NCBI RefSeq assembly: GCF_943736995.1
Contig: NZ_CALSFT010000002.1
Span: 372,001 to 436,000, forward strand
Reading direction: 5' to 3'
Length of the DNA stretch: 64,000 nt
Source: Sporosarcina sp. Marseille-Q4943
Lineage (GTDB): Bacteria > Bacillota > Bacilli > Bacillales_A > Planococcaceae
A program made the translations under genes and the position numbers. The notes below the pieces were generated by a model. It saw only the letters and a program-made list of their open reading frames with translations. It was not told the origin of the DNA and did not search any database. Of the stretch, positions 1 through 9,789 are shown piece by piece (position 1 is the stretch's first letter; every line of letters begins with the position of its first letter).

Positions 1-1
1 T

Positions 2-1030
2 CCGAACGGCAATGTGAAAAAGCTGAGAGCCTCCTATTATATGATGGGGGCTATGCTCGGCAGGTTCAAGCACGCGGCGATCGGACTTCCGGGAGGCTGC
101 CATTTGGGGCCGCGGCCGATCGACCAGCACATCAAAGGCTTCGAAGCATTGGGCGCAAAAGTGACGAACGAGCACGGTGCGATCTATTTGCGTGCTGAAG
201 AATTGCGCGGCGCTAAAATCTATTTGGACGTTGTCTCTGTCGGGGCGACCATCAACATCATGCTCGCGGCGGTCCGTGCCAAAGGGCGGACGATCATCGA
301 AAACGCAGCGAAAGAACCTGAAATTATCGACGTCGCCACTTTGCTTTCGAATATGGGCGCCAACATCAAAGGTGCAGGGACGAATGTCATCCGAATTGAA
401 GGTGTCGAACGGTTGCACGGAACGAAACATACAATCATTCCGGACAGAATTGAAGCAGGCACATTCATGATTATGGCGGCTGCAGCCGGAGATGGCATTA
501 CAATCGATAATGTCATCCCTTTCCACGTCGAAGCGTTGACCGCGAAATTGCGCGAGATGGGCGTCAAAGTGGAGGAGCGGGAAGAGCATATATTCATTCC
601 GAAAACGGAGAATTTGCTGGCAGTCGACGTGAAAACGCTCGTCTACCCGGGATTCCCGACCGATCTGCAACAGCCGTTCTCGGTGCTGTTGTCGCAGGCG
701 CATGGCTCATCCGTCATAACGGATACGATCTATTCCGCGCGGTTTAAGCAAATAGACGAATTGCGGCGGATGAATGCCGACGGAAAAGTGGAGGGGCAAT
801 CGGTCATTCTTTCGGGACCGACTCCACTCCAGGCTGCGACCGTCCGCGCTACCGACCTTCGCGCAGGTGCGGCTCTCGTCATCGCGGGACTGCTTGCAGA
901 AGGTGAAACGGAAATTCAGGAAATCCAACATATCGAACGGGGCTACAGCGACCTCATCGAGAAACTTCGCGGCATCGGAGCGGACATCAGGAAAGTTTCG
1001 GTTTCGGAAAAAGCGACGATCGGTGAATAA
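2..1030 (+). CDS. murAB: UDP-N-acetylglucosamine 1-carboxyvinyltransferase paralogue (MurA2/MurZ), 5' end outside window
   Basis: Transfers enolpyruvate from PEP to UDP-GlcNAc, the first committed step of peptidoglycan synthesis, in the cytoplasm. The open frame runs in from the window edge (P-N-G-N-V-K-K), so about 85 N-terminal residues are missing and the first internal GTG is not the start. About 342 residues remain of a roughly 430-residue family. The active-site loop is visible as [14 protein letters not shown] with the catalytic Cys. EPSP-synthase-fold repeats and the C-terminal [10 protein letters not shown] motif are intact. A second, complete murA lies at 27188-28489; low-GC Gram-positives usually carry two. 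Position immediately before glpX-rho matches the B. subtilis murAB (murZ) copy, which is why I assign it to that paralogue. Confidence 0.95.
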   Translation, partial: PNGNVKKLRASYYMMGAMLGRFKHAAIGLPGGCHLGPRPIDQHIKGFEALGAKVTNEHGAIYLRAEELRGAKIYLDVVSVGATINIMLAAVRAKGRTIIENAAKEPEIIDVATLLSNMGANIKGAGTNVIRIEGVERLHGTKHTIIPDRIEAGTFMIMAAAAGDGITIDNVIPFHVEALTAKLREMGVKVEEREEHIFIPKTENLLAVDVKTLVYPGFPTDLQQPFSVLLSQAHGSSVITDTIYSARFKQIDELRRMNADGKVEGQSVILSGPTPLQAATVRATDLRAGAALVIAGLLAEGETEIQEIQHIERGYSDLIEKLRGIGADIRKVSVSEKATIGE

Positions 1031-1136
1031 AGTGAAGTTATGCTTATGCTATACTAGAGACGAATTTAACAGCTAATGAAAAGCGTATAACTTGTTAATG
1101 GATAATGAAATGCGCAAAACGGGAGGAACAATCATA

Positions 1137-2102
1137 ATGGAACGCAGTTTATCGATGGAATTAGTACGTGTAACAGAAGCGGCGGCAGTATCGGCTTCCC
1201 GCTGGATGGGGCGCGGTTTGAAAAACGAAGCGGATGACGCCGCAACGGAAGCGATGCGTACTGTGTTCGACACGATCCCGATGCAAGGGGTCGTCGTAAT
1301 CGGCGAAGGCGAAATGGATGAAGCACCGATGCTCTATATCGGCGAAGAGCTCGGAACAGGCGAAGGTCCGGAAGTGGATGTCGCCGTCGACCCGCTGGAA
1401 GGTACGAACATCGTCGCATCAGGAGGCTGGAATGCGCTTGCGGTCATCGCAATCGCAGATAAAGGGAACCTCCTCAACGCGCCGGACATGTACATGGATA
1501 AAATCGCGGTCGGACCTGAAGCGGTCGGCAAAATCGACATCAACGCATCTATCGCAGATAACCTTCAAGCCGTAGCCAAAGCGAAAAACAAATCGATCGA
1601 TGAAGTTGTGGCAACTGTCCTCAACCGTGAACGCCATTCGAAAATCATCGAAGAAATCAGAGCTGCAGGCGCACGCATCAAGCTCATCAACGACGGGGAC
1701 GTGGCTGCTGCGATCAATACGGCATTCGACGACACAGGCGTAGACATCCTGTTCGGACTCGGCGGAGCTCCTGAAGGCGTCATCGCCGCAGTCGGACTTA
1801 AATGCCTCGGCGGCGAAATCCAAGGCAAGCTCATCCCTTCAAATGAGGAAGAGCGCCTCCGTTGCGAAAAAATGGGAATCGACATTACGAAAGTACTCTA
1901 CATGGATGACCTCGTAAAAGGCGACGACGCCATCTTCGCCGCAACGGGAGTAACAGACGGCGAATTGCTGCGCGGCGTCCAATTCAAAGGCGGCTACAGC
2001 GAAACCCACTCACTCGTCATGCGCTCCAAATCCGGAACAATCCGTTTCGTAGAAGGACGCCACAGCATGAAGAAAAAACCGAATTTGGTTATGCAAGATT
2101 GA
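1137..2102 (+). CDS. glpX: Class II fructose-1,6-bisphosphatase
   Basis: Hydrolyses fructose 1,6-bisphosphate to fructose 6-phosphate in gluconeogenesis. The 321-residue product starts [17 protein letters not shown] and has the metal/phosphate motif [10 protein letters not shown], with [11 protein letters not shown] upstream of it, both typical of GlpX. I chose ATG 1137 because a GGGAGGA ribosome-binding site sits at 1121-1127; an in-frame TTG at 1092 would add 15 residues with no good RBS and is not conserved in the family. It follows the murA paralogue by about 100 nt and is closed by a hairpin at 2133-2151. The gene order murA2-glpX-rho is the usual Bacillales arrangement. Confidence 0.96.
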   Translation: MERSLSMELVRVTEAAAVSASRWMGRGLKNEADDAATEAMRTVFDTIPMQGVVVIGEGEMDEAPMLYIGEELGTGEGPEVDVAVDPLEGTNIVASGGWNALAVIAIADKGNLLNAPDMYMDKIAVGPEAVGKIDINASIADNLQAVAKAKNKSIDEVVATVLNRERHSKIIEEIRAAGARIKLINDGDVAAAINTAFDDTGVDILFGLGGAPEGVIAAVGLKCLGGEIQGKLIPSNEEERLRCEKMGIDITKVLYMDDLVKGDDAIFAATGVTDGELLRGVQFKGGYSETHSLVMRSKSGTIRFVEGRHSMKKKPNLVMQD

Positions 2103-2132
2103 ATATGTTTTAATTAAAAATAGCAAGCCTCA

Positions 2133-2151
2133 GCCCGGCATTTCGCCGGGC
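2133..2151 (+). terminator. Hairpin after glpX
   Basis: Perfect 7-bp GC-rich stem (GCCCGGC / GCCGGGC) with a 5-nt loop, 30 nt after the glpX stop, followed by a weakly T-rich tract. Likely intrinsic terminator, although the U-run is poor. Confidence 0.6.
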
Positions 2152-2235
2152 ATACTTCTATTAATTGATTCACCTACCCGATGAAACAATCACCCTTACA
2201 AACGAAAACAAATAAAGAGTGGAGCTTATGATACT

Positions 2236-3519
2236 ATGCCAATTCTAACAATCGCCAGCTTGGAAAATATGACCCTAAAAGAGTTATATGAGCTTGCAAG
2301 AGAATACAAAATCTCCTATTACAGCAAACTAACGAAAAAAGAACTCATCTTCGCCATCCTAAAATCGAGAGCAGAACAGGAAGGTTTCTTCTTCATGGAA
2401 GGCGTACTCGAAATCATCCAATCGGAAGGATACGGATTCCTCCGTCCGATCAACTACTCGCCAAGCTCTGAGGACATCTACATTTCCGCTTCTCAGATCA
2501 GACGATTTGACTTGCGAAACGGGGATAAGGTGACAGGGAAAGTACGTCCGCCAAAAGAGAACGAACGCTATTACGGCTTGCTGCAAGTGGAAGCCGTCAA
2601 CGGGGAAGACCCGGAAGTCGCCAGGGAGCGCGTCCATTTCCCGGCGCTCACACCGCTTTATCCGGACCGCCATATCAAACTTGAAACGACACCACAGAAA
2701 TTGTCCACCCGCATCATGGACTTAGTGTCGCCGGTCGGTTTCGGCCAGCGTGGACTGATCGTCGCACCTCCGAAAGCAGGGAAGACGATGCTGTTGAAAG
2801 AAATTGCGAATGCCATTACGACGAATCATCCTGAATCAGAATTGATCGTCCTCCTCATCGACGAGCGTCCTGAGGAAGTGACGGACATCGAACGTTCCGT
2901 CAATGCCGATGTCGTCAGCTCGACATTCGACGAAGTGCCGGAAAACCACGTGAAAGTCGCTGAACTTGTATTGGAGCGCGCAATGCGCCTCGTCGAACAT
3001 AAACGCGATGTCGTCATTCTTATGGATTCCATCACGAGATTGGCACGCGCTTATAACCTCGTCATCCCGCCAAGCGGCCGTACGCTTTCAGGCGGTATCG
3101 ACCCGGCTGCGTTCCACCGTCCGAAGCGATTTTTCGGTGCGGCGCGAAACCTCGAGGAAGGCGGCAGCTTGACGATTCTCGCAACCGCTTTGATCGACAC
3201 GGGCTCGCGTATGGATGAAGTTATTTACGAGGAATTCAAAGGGACCGGCAACATGGAGTTGCATCTTGACCGCAGCCTTGCAGAACGCCGTATTTTCCCT
3301 GCACTCGACATTCGCCGCTCCGGAACGCGGAAAGAGGAATTGCTCATCCCGTCCGAACAGCTCGAAAAACTTTGGGCGATCCGGAAGACGTTTTCCGACG
3401 CACCAGATTTCGCGGAACGCTTCCTGAAAAAACTGCGTCAATCCAAATCGAACGAAGAATTTTTCGACAAGCTCAATGAAGAAATGAAAGCCCATCGCAA
3501 CGGAAAAGGACTCCTTTAA
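2236..3519 (+). CDS. rho: Transcription termination factor Rho
   Basis: Hexameric RNA-dependent ATPase that terminates untranslated transcripts. The 427-residue protein shows the whole family layout: an N-terminal Rho_N helix bundle (about 1-48), a cold-shock-like RNA-binding domain (EGYGFLRP, about 55-125) and the RecA-type motor with Walker [10 protein letters not shown] and Walker [11 protein letters not shown]. The C-terminal half carries [13 protein letters not shown] and the [13 protein letters not shown] segment. ATG 2236 is preceded by GTGGAG at 2219-2224. The upstream ATG at 2228 is out of frame. Separate gene between the glpX terminator and the rpmE promoter. Confidence 0.97.
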   Translation: MPILTIASLENMTLKELYELAREYKISYYSKLTKKELIFAILKSRAEQEGFFFMEGVLEIIQSEGYGFLRPINYSPSSEDIYISASQIRRFDLRNGDKVTGKVRPPKENERYYGLLQVEAVNGEDPEVARERVHFPALTPLYPDRHIKLETTPQKLSTRIMDLVSPVGFGQRGLIVAPPKAGKTMLLKEIANAITTNHPESELIVLLIDERPEEVTDIERSVNADVVSSTFDEVPENHVKVAELVLERAMRLVEHKRDVVILMDSITRLARAYNLVIPPSGRTLSGGIDPAAFHRPKRFFGAARNLEEGGSLTILATALIDTGSRMDEVIYEEFKGTGNMELHLDRSLAERRIFPALDIRRSGTRKEELLIPSEQLEKLWAIRKTFSDAPDFAERFLKKLRQSKSNEEFFDKLNEEMKAHRNGKGLL

Positions 3520-3636
3520 TACGAAATAAAAATAGTTGCAAGCGCCGTCACGAAGAACGGCGTTTGCGAGCACAAGCGCAGCGTTGCGAGCAAGAATAAT
3601 GAAGTGAAATCACAGTGTGAAATTCGAATAAAATAG

Positions 3637-3665
3637 TTGCATATACCTAATGAATTTGTTATAAT
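3637..3665 (+). promoter_or_regulatory. Sigma-A-type promoter for rpmE
   Basis: TTGCAT at 3637-3642, a 17-nt spacer and a perfect TATAAT at 3660-3665. Transcription would start near 3672 and leave a leader of about 125 nt before rpmE. Confidence 0.8.
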
Positions 3666-3671
3666 TCTTGA

Positions 3672-3797
3672 GTATGGTTTATAGCCATCTGCTGCATATG
3701 CGGTTGACATACACGGACCGTGTAAGGCATCAGTCTTATGCAACACCCTACAATAATACTCTGTTCCAGATGGTTCAGGGCGAGAGGAGAGAGACCG
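3672..3797 (+). ncRNA. Structured 5' leader of rpmE (candidate L31 autoregulatory leader)
   Basis: A long-range helix closes this leader: CCATCTG at 3685-3691 pairs with CAGATGG at 3767-3773, extendable by a GU pair, just upstream of the AGGAGAG ribosome-binding site at 3785-3791. A second stem (ACACG / CGTGT) lies inside. Ribosomal-protein leaders for L31 have been predicted in Firmicutes; whether this one matches that motif is inference, not checked against a covariance model. Confidence 0.5.
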
Positions 3798-4013
3798 ATG
3801 AGAGCAGGAATTCATCCAAACTACAAAGTAGCGACTGTCACTTGTTCATGTGGAAACACATTCGAAACAGGTTCTGTAAAAGAGGACATTCGCGTAGAAG
3901 TTTGTTCAGAATGCCATCCATTCTACACTGGACGCCAAAAATTCGCTGCAGCGGACGGACGTATCGACCGCTTCAACAAGAAATATGGCTTCAAAGAAGA
4001 AGGACAAGAATAA
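3798..4013 (+). CDS. rpmE: 50S ribosomal protein L31 (zinc-binding form)
   Basis: Component of the large ribosomal subunit. The 71-residue product [10 protein letters not shown]... carries the zinc-ligand set CSCGN and CSECHPFY of the C+ (zinc-containing) L31 type, not the zinc-free paralogue used under zinc starvation. Start ATG 3798 follows AGGAGAG; an upstream in-frame ATG at 3738 would add 20 non-conserved residues and falls inside the structured leader. Own promoter at 3637-3665 and own terminator at 4023-4050. Confidence 0.97.
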   Translation: MRAGIHPNYKVATVTCSCGNTFETGSVKEDIRVEVCSECHPFYTGRQKFAAADGRIDRFNKKYGFKEEGQE

Positions 4014-4022
4014 GAACATTCC

Positions 4023-4050
4023 AACCCGCCAACATTGTTTGGCGGGTTTT
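4023..4050 (+). terminator. Intrinsic terminator of rpmE
   Basis: Perfect 10-bp stem AACCCGCCAA / TTGGCGGGTT with a 6-nt loop and trailing T residues, ten nt after the rpmE stop. Confidence 0.9.
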
Positions 4051-4087
4051 CAATTTGGGAATAAACCAAATAGAATTCTTTTTGAAT

Positions 4088-4121
4088 CAACCCCTATATT
4101 TGTCAAAACGGTTTTGCGCGA
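4088..4121 (+). repeat. Array-associated element, copy A
   Basis: Contains CAACCCCT, then ATTTGTCAAAA and a diverged GTTTTGCGCGA end. One of eight dispersed copies in this window, each close to a phased short-repeat array; here the two-unit array at 4137 follows. It sits between the rpmE terminator and tdk. Confidence 0.6.
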
Positions 4122-4136
4122 CGCATGAAGCGATCC

Positions 4137-4178
4137 GCGTCCAAAGCGCCGTGCTTGGCGCCCAATAAATCCCTCCAT
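4137..4178 (+). repeat. Two-unit remnant of the GCGTCCAAAG (21-nt) phased repeat
   Basis: GCGTCCAAAG at 4137 and GCGCCCAATA exactly 21 nt later at 4158. Same core and pitch as the large arrays at 6068, 7443 and 30441. Either a founder or a decayed array. Confidence 0.55.
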
Positions 4179-4295
4179 AACATATTCTGACATGAAATAA
4201 AAGACGTCCTTTCCACAGGTTTTTGATGTATGATAGACATTCCAACAATGAAAAAAACACATTTACATAGAGCAACAATTGAAAGGGGAACCAAC

Positions 4296-4898
4296 ATGTA
4301 CGTAACAATGCAAGGCGGCTGGATAGAAGTGATTTGCGGAAGCATGTTTTCAGGAAAATCCGAGGAATTGATCCGACGCGTGAGACGCGCACAATTCGCC
4401 AAACAGAAAATCGCAGTATTCAAGCCGGAAATCGATGATCGATATAGCGAAGAAGCGGTCGTCAGCCATAACGGAACGACAGTGATTGCGACGCCCGTTG
4501 CCGAATCAACTCAAATTGAGCAATTTGTGAAGGACGATTACGATATCATCGCCATTGACGAAGCGCAATTTTTCGATGAAGGCATCGTCGACGTCGTCAT
4601 GGAATTGGCGGATCGTGGATTCCGCGTCATCGTCGCAGGACTCGACCAAGATTTCCGCGGCGAACCATTCGGACCGATGCCGCAGCTCATGGCTGTAGCA
4701 GAAAACGTCACAAAACTGCAGGCCGTCTGCACTGTTTGCGGATCGCCCGCAAGCCGTACACAACGGCTTATTAACGGACAACCCGCCGGCTACGATGACC
4801 CGATCATCCTCGTTGGAGCATCCGAAGCATACGAAGCAAGATGCCGCATGCACCACGAAGTCCCAAACGGCGTAACCGCTCACGTGGCAGTTAAATAA
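4296..4898 (+). CDS. tdk: Thymidine kinase
   Basis: Phosphorylates thymidine to dTMP in the salvage pathway. The 200-residue type II kinase has the P-loop [11 protein letters not shown] near the N-terminus, the Walker-B-like [10 protein letters not shown], the [11 protein letters not shown] lasso region and a structural zinc site (CTVCGSPA and CRMHHEV). I start at ATG 4296, giving [12 protein letters not shown] as in Bacillus homologues, with AAAGGGGA at 4282-4289. The longer frame from 4230 adds 22 unconserved residues. The gene ends at an intrinsic terminator (4908-4938). Confidence 0.97.
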   Translation: MYVTMQGGWIEVICGSMFSGKSEELIRRVRRAQFAKQKIAVFKPEIDDRYSEEAVVSHNGTTVIATPVAESTQIEQFVKDDYDIIAIDEAQFFDEGIVDVVMELADRGFRVIVAGLDQDFRGEPFGPMPQLMAVAENVTKLQAVCTVCGSPASRTQRLINGQPAGYDDPIILVGASEAYEARCRMHHEVPNGVTAHVAVK

Positions 4899-4907
4899 TT
4901 TCGACAG

Positions 4908-4938
4908 ACAGCATGGGCAAGCGCCATGCTGTTTTTTT
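4908..4938 (+). terminator. Intrinsic terminator of tdk
   Basis: Nine-bp perfect stem ACAGCATGG / CCATGCTGT followed by a run of seven T. Confidence 0.92.
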
Positions 4939-5022
4939 ATTTGCTGAAAAATCACCAACACACTATCCACAACCGTTGAATACTATGTCTATTGGCAACA
5001 CTTTTAACGGGAGGTGGATGAA

Positions 5023-6036
5023 TTGAGAAGATGGATTGTCGCCCTTACACTCTTTTGCTTAATTGGACTAATCGGCTGTCAAAAGCAATCGGCGACCGAT
5101 CAACATAAAGACAACGCGGAAACACCCGAAGCAGAACCTACGGAACAACAGGAAACACCAAAGCAAACAGAATCGACCAAGCAACCGGTTGCCCAAACGG
5201 AAATTATCCCGGCACCGGTCCCAGTTATCAACATCATTGATCCGGTTTCTAATAAACTGATCCACACATTAACCCCAATCGATTTAGGCTACGAAATGGA
5301 CATCGCGGCGTACATAGTGAAAGTCGAACAACTAGCTAGAGAGCTCGCACGCGGAACCGATGGGAAAGCCGGCTACGATCAAAGAATGGTACTCGACAAA
5401 CTAGACGAACAAGGCAATCTCATCAAAGGCAACCCGCAGATTATATTACGGGAAAGCATATTAGTGGAGCGGATAATGGAAGCGTCTGCCGATGGAGGCA
5501 CTGTTGAACTGCCAATCGAAATAACTGAAAGCGGCTATGATCCCGAGGATATCAGGCACTTGGAAGACGTTGTCATCGCTTCGTATACGACCTATTTCAA
5601 CCCGGCGAACACAAACCGGAATAAAAACATCGAACTTTCAGCCGCTGCGATTGACAAAATCATCGTCGGCAAAGATGATCAATTCTCCTTCAACACTGTC
5701 GTCGGACCACGAGATGAAGCGAACGGTTACCAGCCAGCCCCGGAAATCATCAACAAAAAACTTGTCATGGGAATAGGCGGAGGAGTTTGCCAAACATCCT
5801 CCACTTTATTCAATGCTGTCGATCATTTTTCAGTAAAATACATTGAATGGCATCATCATTCAATAGACATCGGCTACGTCCCGAAAGGAAGGGATGCGAC
5901 CGTCTCCTACGGCGGCCTCGACTTCAGATTCCGAAACACCGCGGGAGCCCCGTTCCTTATTAAAGCCATCTACGGCAAAGACTTTCTAACGGTTGAAATT
6001 AGGACGGCGGAGAAATATGTCGATGCTTTTAAGTGA
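5023..6036 (+). CDS. VanW-domain lipoprotein
   Basis: Probable surface-anchored lipoprotein of unknown activity. The 337-residue product begins with a short charged start, a hydrophobic stretch (IVALTLFCLIGLIG) and a lipobox ending in Cys at residue 19. A Gln/Glu/Thr-rich low-complexity linker follows (about 20-65). The C-terminal third is a VanW domain with its hallmark GGGVCQTSSTLFNA, plus VVGPRDEANGY and the SYGGLDFRFRN end. VanW proteins take their name from vancomycin clusters, but the biochemical role of the domain is unsettled. I take TTG 5023 as the start because GGGAGGT lies at 5009-5015; the frame opens at GTG 5014, inside the RBS. It stands alone between the tdk terminator and a repeat array. 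Confidence 0.85.
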   Translation: MRRWIVALTLFCLIGLIGCQKQSATDQHKDNAETPEAEPTEQQETPKQTESTKQPVAQTEIIPAPVPVINIIDPVSNKLIHTLTPIDLGYEMDIAAYIVKVEQLARELARGTDGKAGYDQRMVLDKLDEQGNLIKGNPQIILRESILVERIMEASADGGTVELPIEITESGYDPEDIRHLEDVVIASYTTYFNPANTNRNKNIELSAAAIDKIIVGKDDQFSFNTVVGPRDEANGYQPAPEIINKKLVMGIGGGVCQTSSTLFNAVDHFSVKYIEWHHHSIDIGYVPKGRDATVSYGGLDFRFRNTAGAPFLIKAIYGKDFLTVEIRTAEKYVDAFK

Positions 6037-6047
6037 GTTGTTATATT

Positions 6048-6308
6048 GCGCATAACGTAGAGGCTCCCACGTCCAAAGCGAGCCTCCGCGCGTCCAAAGC
6101 GAGCCCCGGCACGTCCAAAGTGGGCCTCCGTGCGTCCAAAGCGAGTCATCGCGCGTCCAAAGCGAGCCCCGGCACGTCCAAAGCAAGCCTCCGCGCGTCC
6201 AAAGCGGGTCCTGGCGCGTCCAAAGAGGGTCCCGGCACGTCTAAAGCAAGCCGCCGCACGTCCAAAGCAAGTCATCGCACGACCAAAACTAGCTCTCGCA
6301 CGCCCGAG
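6048..6308 (+). repeat. Phased repeat array, GCGTCCAAAG family, about 12 units of 21 nt
   Basis: From 6068 the core [C/T][A/G]CGTCCAAAG recurs every 21 nt, 11 full units and one partial, followed each time by about 11 variable bases (GAGCCTCC, GGGTCCCGG and so on). The unit before them, at 6048-6068, is instead a GCGCATAAC word of the other core family with its CG dinucleotide exactly one 21-nt step upstream. Because 21 is divisible by three, the array is open in several frames and gives spurious Lys/Arg/Ser-rich ORFs on both strands. It lies immediately upstream of the NERD gene at 6445. Confidence 0.93.
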
Positions 6309-6444
6309 TATAACTTGAAAATTTTATTTTATGGACGCTTTCCGCCTCAAAAGTGAAATTTATTCCGCATATCAGGGCTAAAATCAAATTTCTGCTCATT
6401 TTAGAATATTTACGTCCTGATACAATGCTTGTGAGGTGATGAAA

Positions 6445-7383
6445 ATGCTAATGAAAAAACGGAGTGAGCCCTTGTCTTTGCTAGGTTTGCAATCATTAAT
6501 AGCAAGGCTGCCTAGCAATCATAAGCAATATGCAATAGTCGAGGAAGATCTCAGAAGAAAGGCTGGGTACGGAGGTGAATTGAACTTTGACAAGCACATT
6601 AATGAATTCCGTCCATCATATCCATTCAGCATAATTCATGATCTTTGCCTTCTATACAATGGAATATATTTTCAAATGGATACAGTGCTTATACAGCCGG
6701 ATAAAATTATCATATTTGAGATAAAGAACCTCGGTGGAAAACTTACCGTTAAAGCAAATCCGACGCAATTTATTCAAGAACTCAAAGGGGAAAGAAAAAT
6801 CATTCAAAGTCCAATTACTGAACTAGAACGGAAAACAATATTTTTGGACAGATGGTTGAGGGAAAGGGGAATTAATATCCCTATTAAAGGAATGATAGGA
6901 CTTGCCTACACAAACGAATTGTTGATCGAAGAAGAAACGAATACTGATATTTTATTTACACATGAAATTCCGATTCGATTGTATAACATGGAAATTACGG
7001 AAGAAATGTTGAGTAGGAATAAAATCAGTAATATCGCCCGCGATCTAGTGGAGGCGCATCAAGAATATAACCCTTTCCCTTTAACAGAGACTTTAAATAT
7101 TGCTAAAAAGGATATAACACCAGGAGTCATTTGCCCAGAGTGCAAGCTTAATGGAATGAAATGGAGCATGAAGAAATGGCATTGTCCTAGCTGTTTTTAT
7201 AGTGCCGGCGATTGTCATCTGCCCCTAATCGACGACTGGTTCTATTTAATGGATAGCTACATAACAAATCGTCAATTTCGCTATTTTTCAGGGGTCGAAC
7301 ATCAGCCGATTGCAAAAAGATTATTAAAAAAATCGGGTCTAGTCATGAAAGGTCATCGTAGGACAGCATTTTATATAAGATGA
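6445..7383 (+). CDS. NERD-domain protein with C-terminal zinc ribbon (copy 1)
   Basis: Predicted DNA-processing protein; NERD domains are nuclease-related and distantly akin to the PD-(D/E)xK fold. In the 312-residue product the domain occupies roughly 33-150, with candidate catalytic residues D79 (FQMDTVLIQP) and E92/K94 (IIIFEIKN). A four-Cys zinc ribbon follows (C230, C233, C247, C250), then a WFYLMDSYITNRQFRYF segment shared with the paralogue at 53283-54254. Start ATG 6445 is set by GAGGTG at 6433-6438. The gene is visibly richer in A+T than its neighbours, suggesting acquisition. Phased repeat arrays lie on both sides, 136 nt before the start and 59 nt after the stop. Biological role unknown. 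Confidence 0.82.
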   Translation: MLMKKRSEPLSLLGLQSLIARLPSNHKQYAIVEEDLRRKAGYGGELNFDKHINEFRPSYPFSIIHDLCLLYNGIYFQMDTVLIQPDKIIIFEIKNLGGKLTVKANPTQFIQELKGERKIIQSPITELERKTIFLDRWLRERGINIPIKGMIGLAYTNELLIEEETNTDILFTHEIPIRLYNMEITEEMLSRNKISNIARDLVEAHQEYNPFPLTETLNIAKKDITPGVICPECKLNGMKWSMKKWHCPSCFYSAGDCHLPLIDDWFYLMDSYITNRQFRYFSGVEHQPIAKRLLKKSGLVMKGHRRTAFYIR

Positions 7384-7390
7384 TTATTCA

Positions 7391-7417
7391 AACGCTTTTT
7401 CAAAAAGCGTTTTTTTA
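7391..7417 (+). terminator. Intrinsic terminator of NERD gene 1
   Basis: Nine-bp stem AACGCTTTT / AAAAGCGTT with a 3-nt loop and a run of T immediately after the NERD stop codon. Confidence 0.9.
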
Positions 7418-7442
7418 ATCGCGCCATCTATCTCCTTTGCTT

Positions 7443-7715
7443 CGCGTCCAAAGCAAGCCGCCGCGCGTCCAAAGCAAGTCTCCGCGCGTCCAAAGCAAGT
7501 CTCAGCGCGTCCAAAGCAAGTCCCCGCGCGTCCAAAGCAAGCCGCCACGCGTCCAAAGCGAGTCTCCGCGCGTCCAAAGCAAGTCTCCGCGCGTCCAAAG
7601 CAAGTCCCCGCGCGTCCAAAGCAATCCCTCGCGCGTCCAAAGCAAGCCTCCGCGCGCCCAAAGTAAGCCCCCACGCGTCCAAAGCGATCCCTCGCGCGTC
7701 CAAAACAAGCCCCGC
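7443..7715 (+). repeat. Phased repeat array, GCGTCCAAAG family, 13 units of 21 nt
   Basis: CGCGTCCAAAGCAAG followed by six variable bases, repeated 13 times without a single indel. Cores are nearly identical and the variable tail is pyrimidine-rich (TCTCCG, CCGCCG, TCCCCG). It begins 26 nt after the terminator of NERD gene 1 and ends about 110 nt before prfA. Frame-preserving pitch again generates false ORFs on both strands. Confidence 0.95.
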
Positions 7716-7831
7716 ACGCTCCTCCGCCCGCCCGCAACACACCGCCACCCAAAGAAATCACTGTATTTCAGCGCCTTATTCCCGTACAATAAACATACAA
7801 AACAGACTGAGGACGAAGAGGTGCAATGACT

Positions 7832-8908
7832 ATGTTTGAGAGGCTTCAAGCCGTTGAGGATCGATATGAGCGATTGAATGAATTGCTGAGCGATCCGGAT
7901 ATTGTAAGTGATATGACTAAGCTGCGGACGTATTCGAAGGAGCAGTCCGATTTGCAGGATACGGTCGATGCGTACCGTGAATATAAAAGCGCGACGACGC
8001 AGTATGACAATGCGAAAGAAATGCTGGAAGAGCATTTGGATGATGAAATGAAAGAACTCGTCAAAATGGAACTCGCCGAGCTCGATGAACAGATCGAAGC
8101 CCTTGAAGCGAGATTGAAACTATTGCTCGTCCCGAAAGATCCGAACGATGACAAAAACGTCATTATGGAGATCCGCGGGGCGGCGGGCGGCGATGAAGCG
8201 GCGCTATTCGCGGGCAACTTGTACAGGATGTATAGCCGTTTTGCGGAAACGAGCCATTGGAAAGTCGAAGTGATGGATTCCTCGCCGACGGAGCTTGGCG
8301 GGTTCAAGGAAATCATTTTCATGATCAGCGGGAACGGCGCGTATTCCAAACTGAAATATGAAAACGGAGCGCATCGCGTCCAGCGTGTGCCGGAAACGGA
8401 ATCGGGCGGCCGGATCCATACGTCGACAGCGACCGTCGCCGTGCTGCCGGAAGCAGAGGAAGTCGAAATCGACATCCACGAAAAAGATATCCGCACCGAT
8501 ACATTCGCATCATCCGGACCGGGTGGGCAATCTGTCAACACGACGATGTCCGCCGTCCGCCTGACGCACTTGCCGACAGGGATCACCGTATCCTGCCAGG
8601 ACGAAAAATCGCAGATTAAAAATAAAGAGAAAGCGATGAAAGTCCTCCGTGCTCGCATCTACGATAAATTCATGCAGGAAGCGCAAGCCGAATACGACGA
8701 AAAGCGGAAATCCGCTGTCGGGACGGGCGACCGCTCCGAAAGGATCCGTACGTACAACTTCCCGCAAAACCGCGTGACGGACCACCGGATCGGACTTACA
8801 ATCCAAAAACTCGATCAGATCATCGAAGGGAAGCTCGACGAAGTGATCGACGCCCTCATCGTCGAGGACCAGGCGAGACGATTGGAAAGCTTGGATCAAC
8901 ATGACTGA
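7832..8908 (+). CDS. prfA: Peptide chain release factor 1
   Basis: Recognises UAA and UAG and triggers peptide release on the ribosome. The 358-residue product carries the catalytic GGQ at about 231-233 ([12 protein letters not shown]) and the PxT-type anticodon-like region expected of RF1. I choose ATG 7832 ([15 protein letters not shown]), which aligns with the B. subtilis N-terminus and lies 8 nt from GAGGTG at 7818-7823; ATG 7826 is too close to that RBS. The stop overlaps the prmC start by 8 nt, so the two are translationally coupled. This makes sense because PrmC methylates the GGQ glutamine of this factor. Confidence 0.97.
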   Translation: MFERLQAVEDRYERLNELLSDPDIVSDMTKLRTYSKEQSDLQDTVDAYREYKSATTQYDNAKEMLEEHLDDEMKELVKMELAELDEQIEALEARLKLLLVPKDPNDDKNVIMEIRGAAGGDEAALFAGNLYRMYSRFAETSHWKVEVMDSSPTELGGFKEIIFMISGNGAYSKLKYENGAHRVQRVPETESGGRIHTSTATVAVLPEAEEVEIDIHEKDIRTDTFASSGPGGQSVNTTMSAVRLTHLPTGITVSCQDEKSQIKNKEKAMKVLRARIYDKFMQEAQAEYDEKRKSAVGTGDRSERIRTYNFPQNRVTDHRIGLTIQKLDQIIEGKLDEVIDALIVEDQARRLESLDQHD

Positions 8909-9746
8909 AAAAATCCATGAGGCGCTCAATAAAGCGAAATCCCTTCTCGAATCAAAAAACTTGGACAAACACGCAGCCCAACTGCTCATGGAGCATGTCA
9001 CACAGAAATCGAGCGCAGCATTGCTCGCGGACTTGCGTGAACCACTCACAACCGAACAGCACAACGATTTCTGGAATAAAACCGAAGAGCTGCTCACAGG
9101 CAAGCCCGTCCAGCATATTATCGGCACGGAACAGTTTTACGGACTGTCGTTCGAGGTGAATGAGCACGTGCTCATTCCGCGGCCTGAAACGGAGGAGCTC
9201 GTATTGGGCGCCCTCGAACGGAGCCGCAAATTCGCCGAATGCCGCGTGGCGGATATCGGTACAGGGAGCGGCGCAATCGCGATTGCCTTCAAAAAAGAAA
9301 GGCCTGACGCACTTGTCACGGCGACGGACATAAGTGAATCCGCGCTAAAAGTTGCGAAGCGGAATGCGAAGCGCAACGAGGTCAACATCGAGTTCAGGCT
9401 CGGCAATTTGACGGAGCCGATCGAAGGGGAGAAGTGGGATGTCTTCCTGTCGAACCCGCCGTATATCTCCTGGGAGGAGTCCGAGGAGATGTCTTCGACG
9501 GTGGTCGATTTTGAGCCGCATAGCGCGTTGTTTGCGGATGATGATGGCCTTTTCTTCTACAAGCAATTAGCGGAAAAACTGCCGACGCTCATGAATCCCC
9601 GGTCGCTCATCGGCGTCGAAATCGGCTACTTGCAAGGGCAGGCAGTGAGTGAGCTTTTCCAGAAGGCGTTCCCGAATGCGCGGGTAACGATCGAAAAAGA
9701 TGTGAACGGAAAAGATCGAATGATATTTTGCGAGATTGGTGAATAA
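8901..9746 (+). CDS. prmC: Release-factor glutamine N5-methyltransferase
   Basis: SAM-dependent enzyme that methylates the glutamine of the release-factor GGQ motif. The 281-residue HemK-family protein has an N-terminal helical domain, the SAM-binding motif [15 protein letters not shown] and the catalytic NPPY at 185-188 ([10 protein letters not shown]). It begins inside the last codons of prfA (8-nt overlap). Position and coupling are the standard Bacillales prfA-prmC pair. Confidence 0.97.
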   Translation: MTEKIHEALNKAKSLLESKNLDKHAAQLLMEHVTQKSSAALLADLREPLTTEQHNDFWNKTEELLTGKPVQHIIGTEQFYGLSFEVNEHVLIPRPETEELVLGALERSRKFAECRVADIGTGSGAIAIAFKKERPDALVTATDISESALKVAKRNAKRNEVNIEFRLGNLTEPIEGEKWDVFLSNPPYISWEESEEMSSTVVDFEPHSALFADDDGLFFYKQLAEKLPTLMNPRSLIGVEIGYLQGQAVSELFQKAFPNARVTIEKDVNGKDRMIFCEIGE

Positions 9747-9789
9747 AACCCCTTAACCCTGGCGACAATGTGGTCAGGAGGGGATCGAT

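Noticed and set aside
3538..3567. Hairpin after rho as intrinsic terminator
   Set aside because: An 11-bp stem is present (GCAAGCGCCGT / ACGGCGTTTGC) but it is followed by GAGCACAAGC with no T-run; it may be structural only.
6033..6356. Ser/Lys/Ala-rich ORFs over the 6.1-kb array, and similar ones at 7437-7829
   Set aside because: Same frame-preserving repeat artefact; no start signals and no conserved domain.
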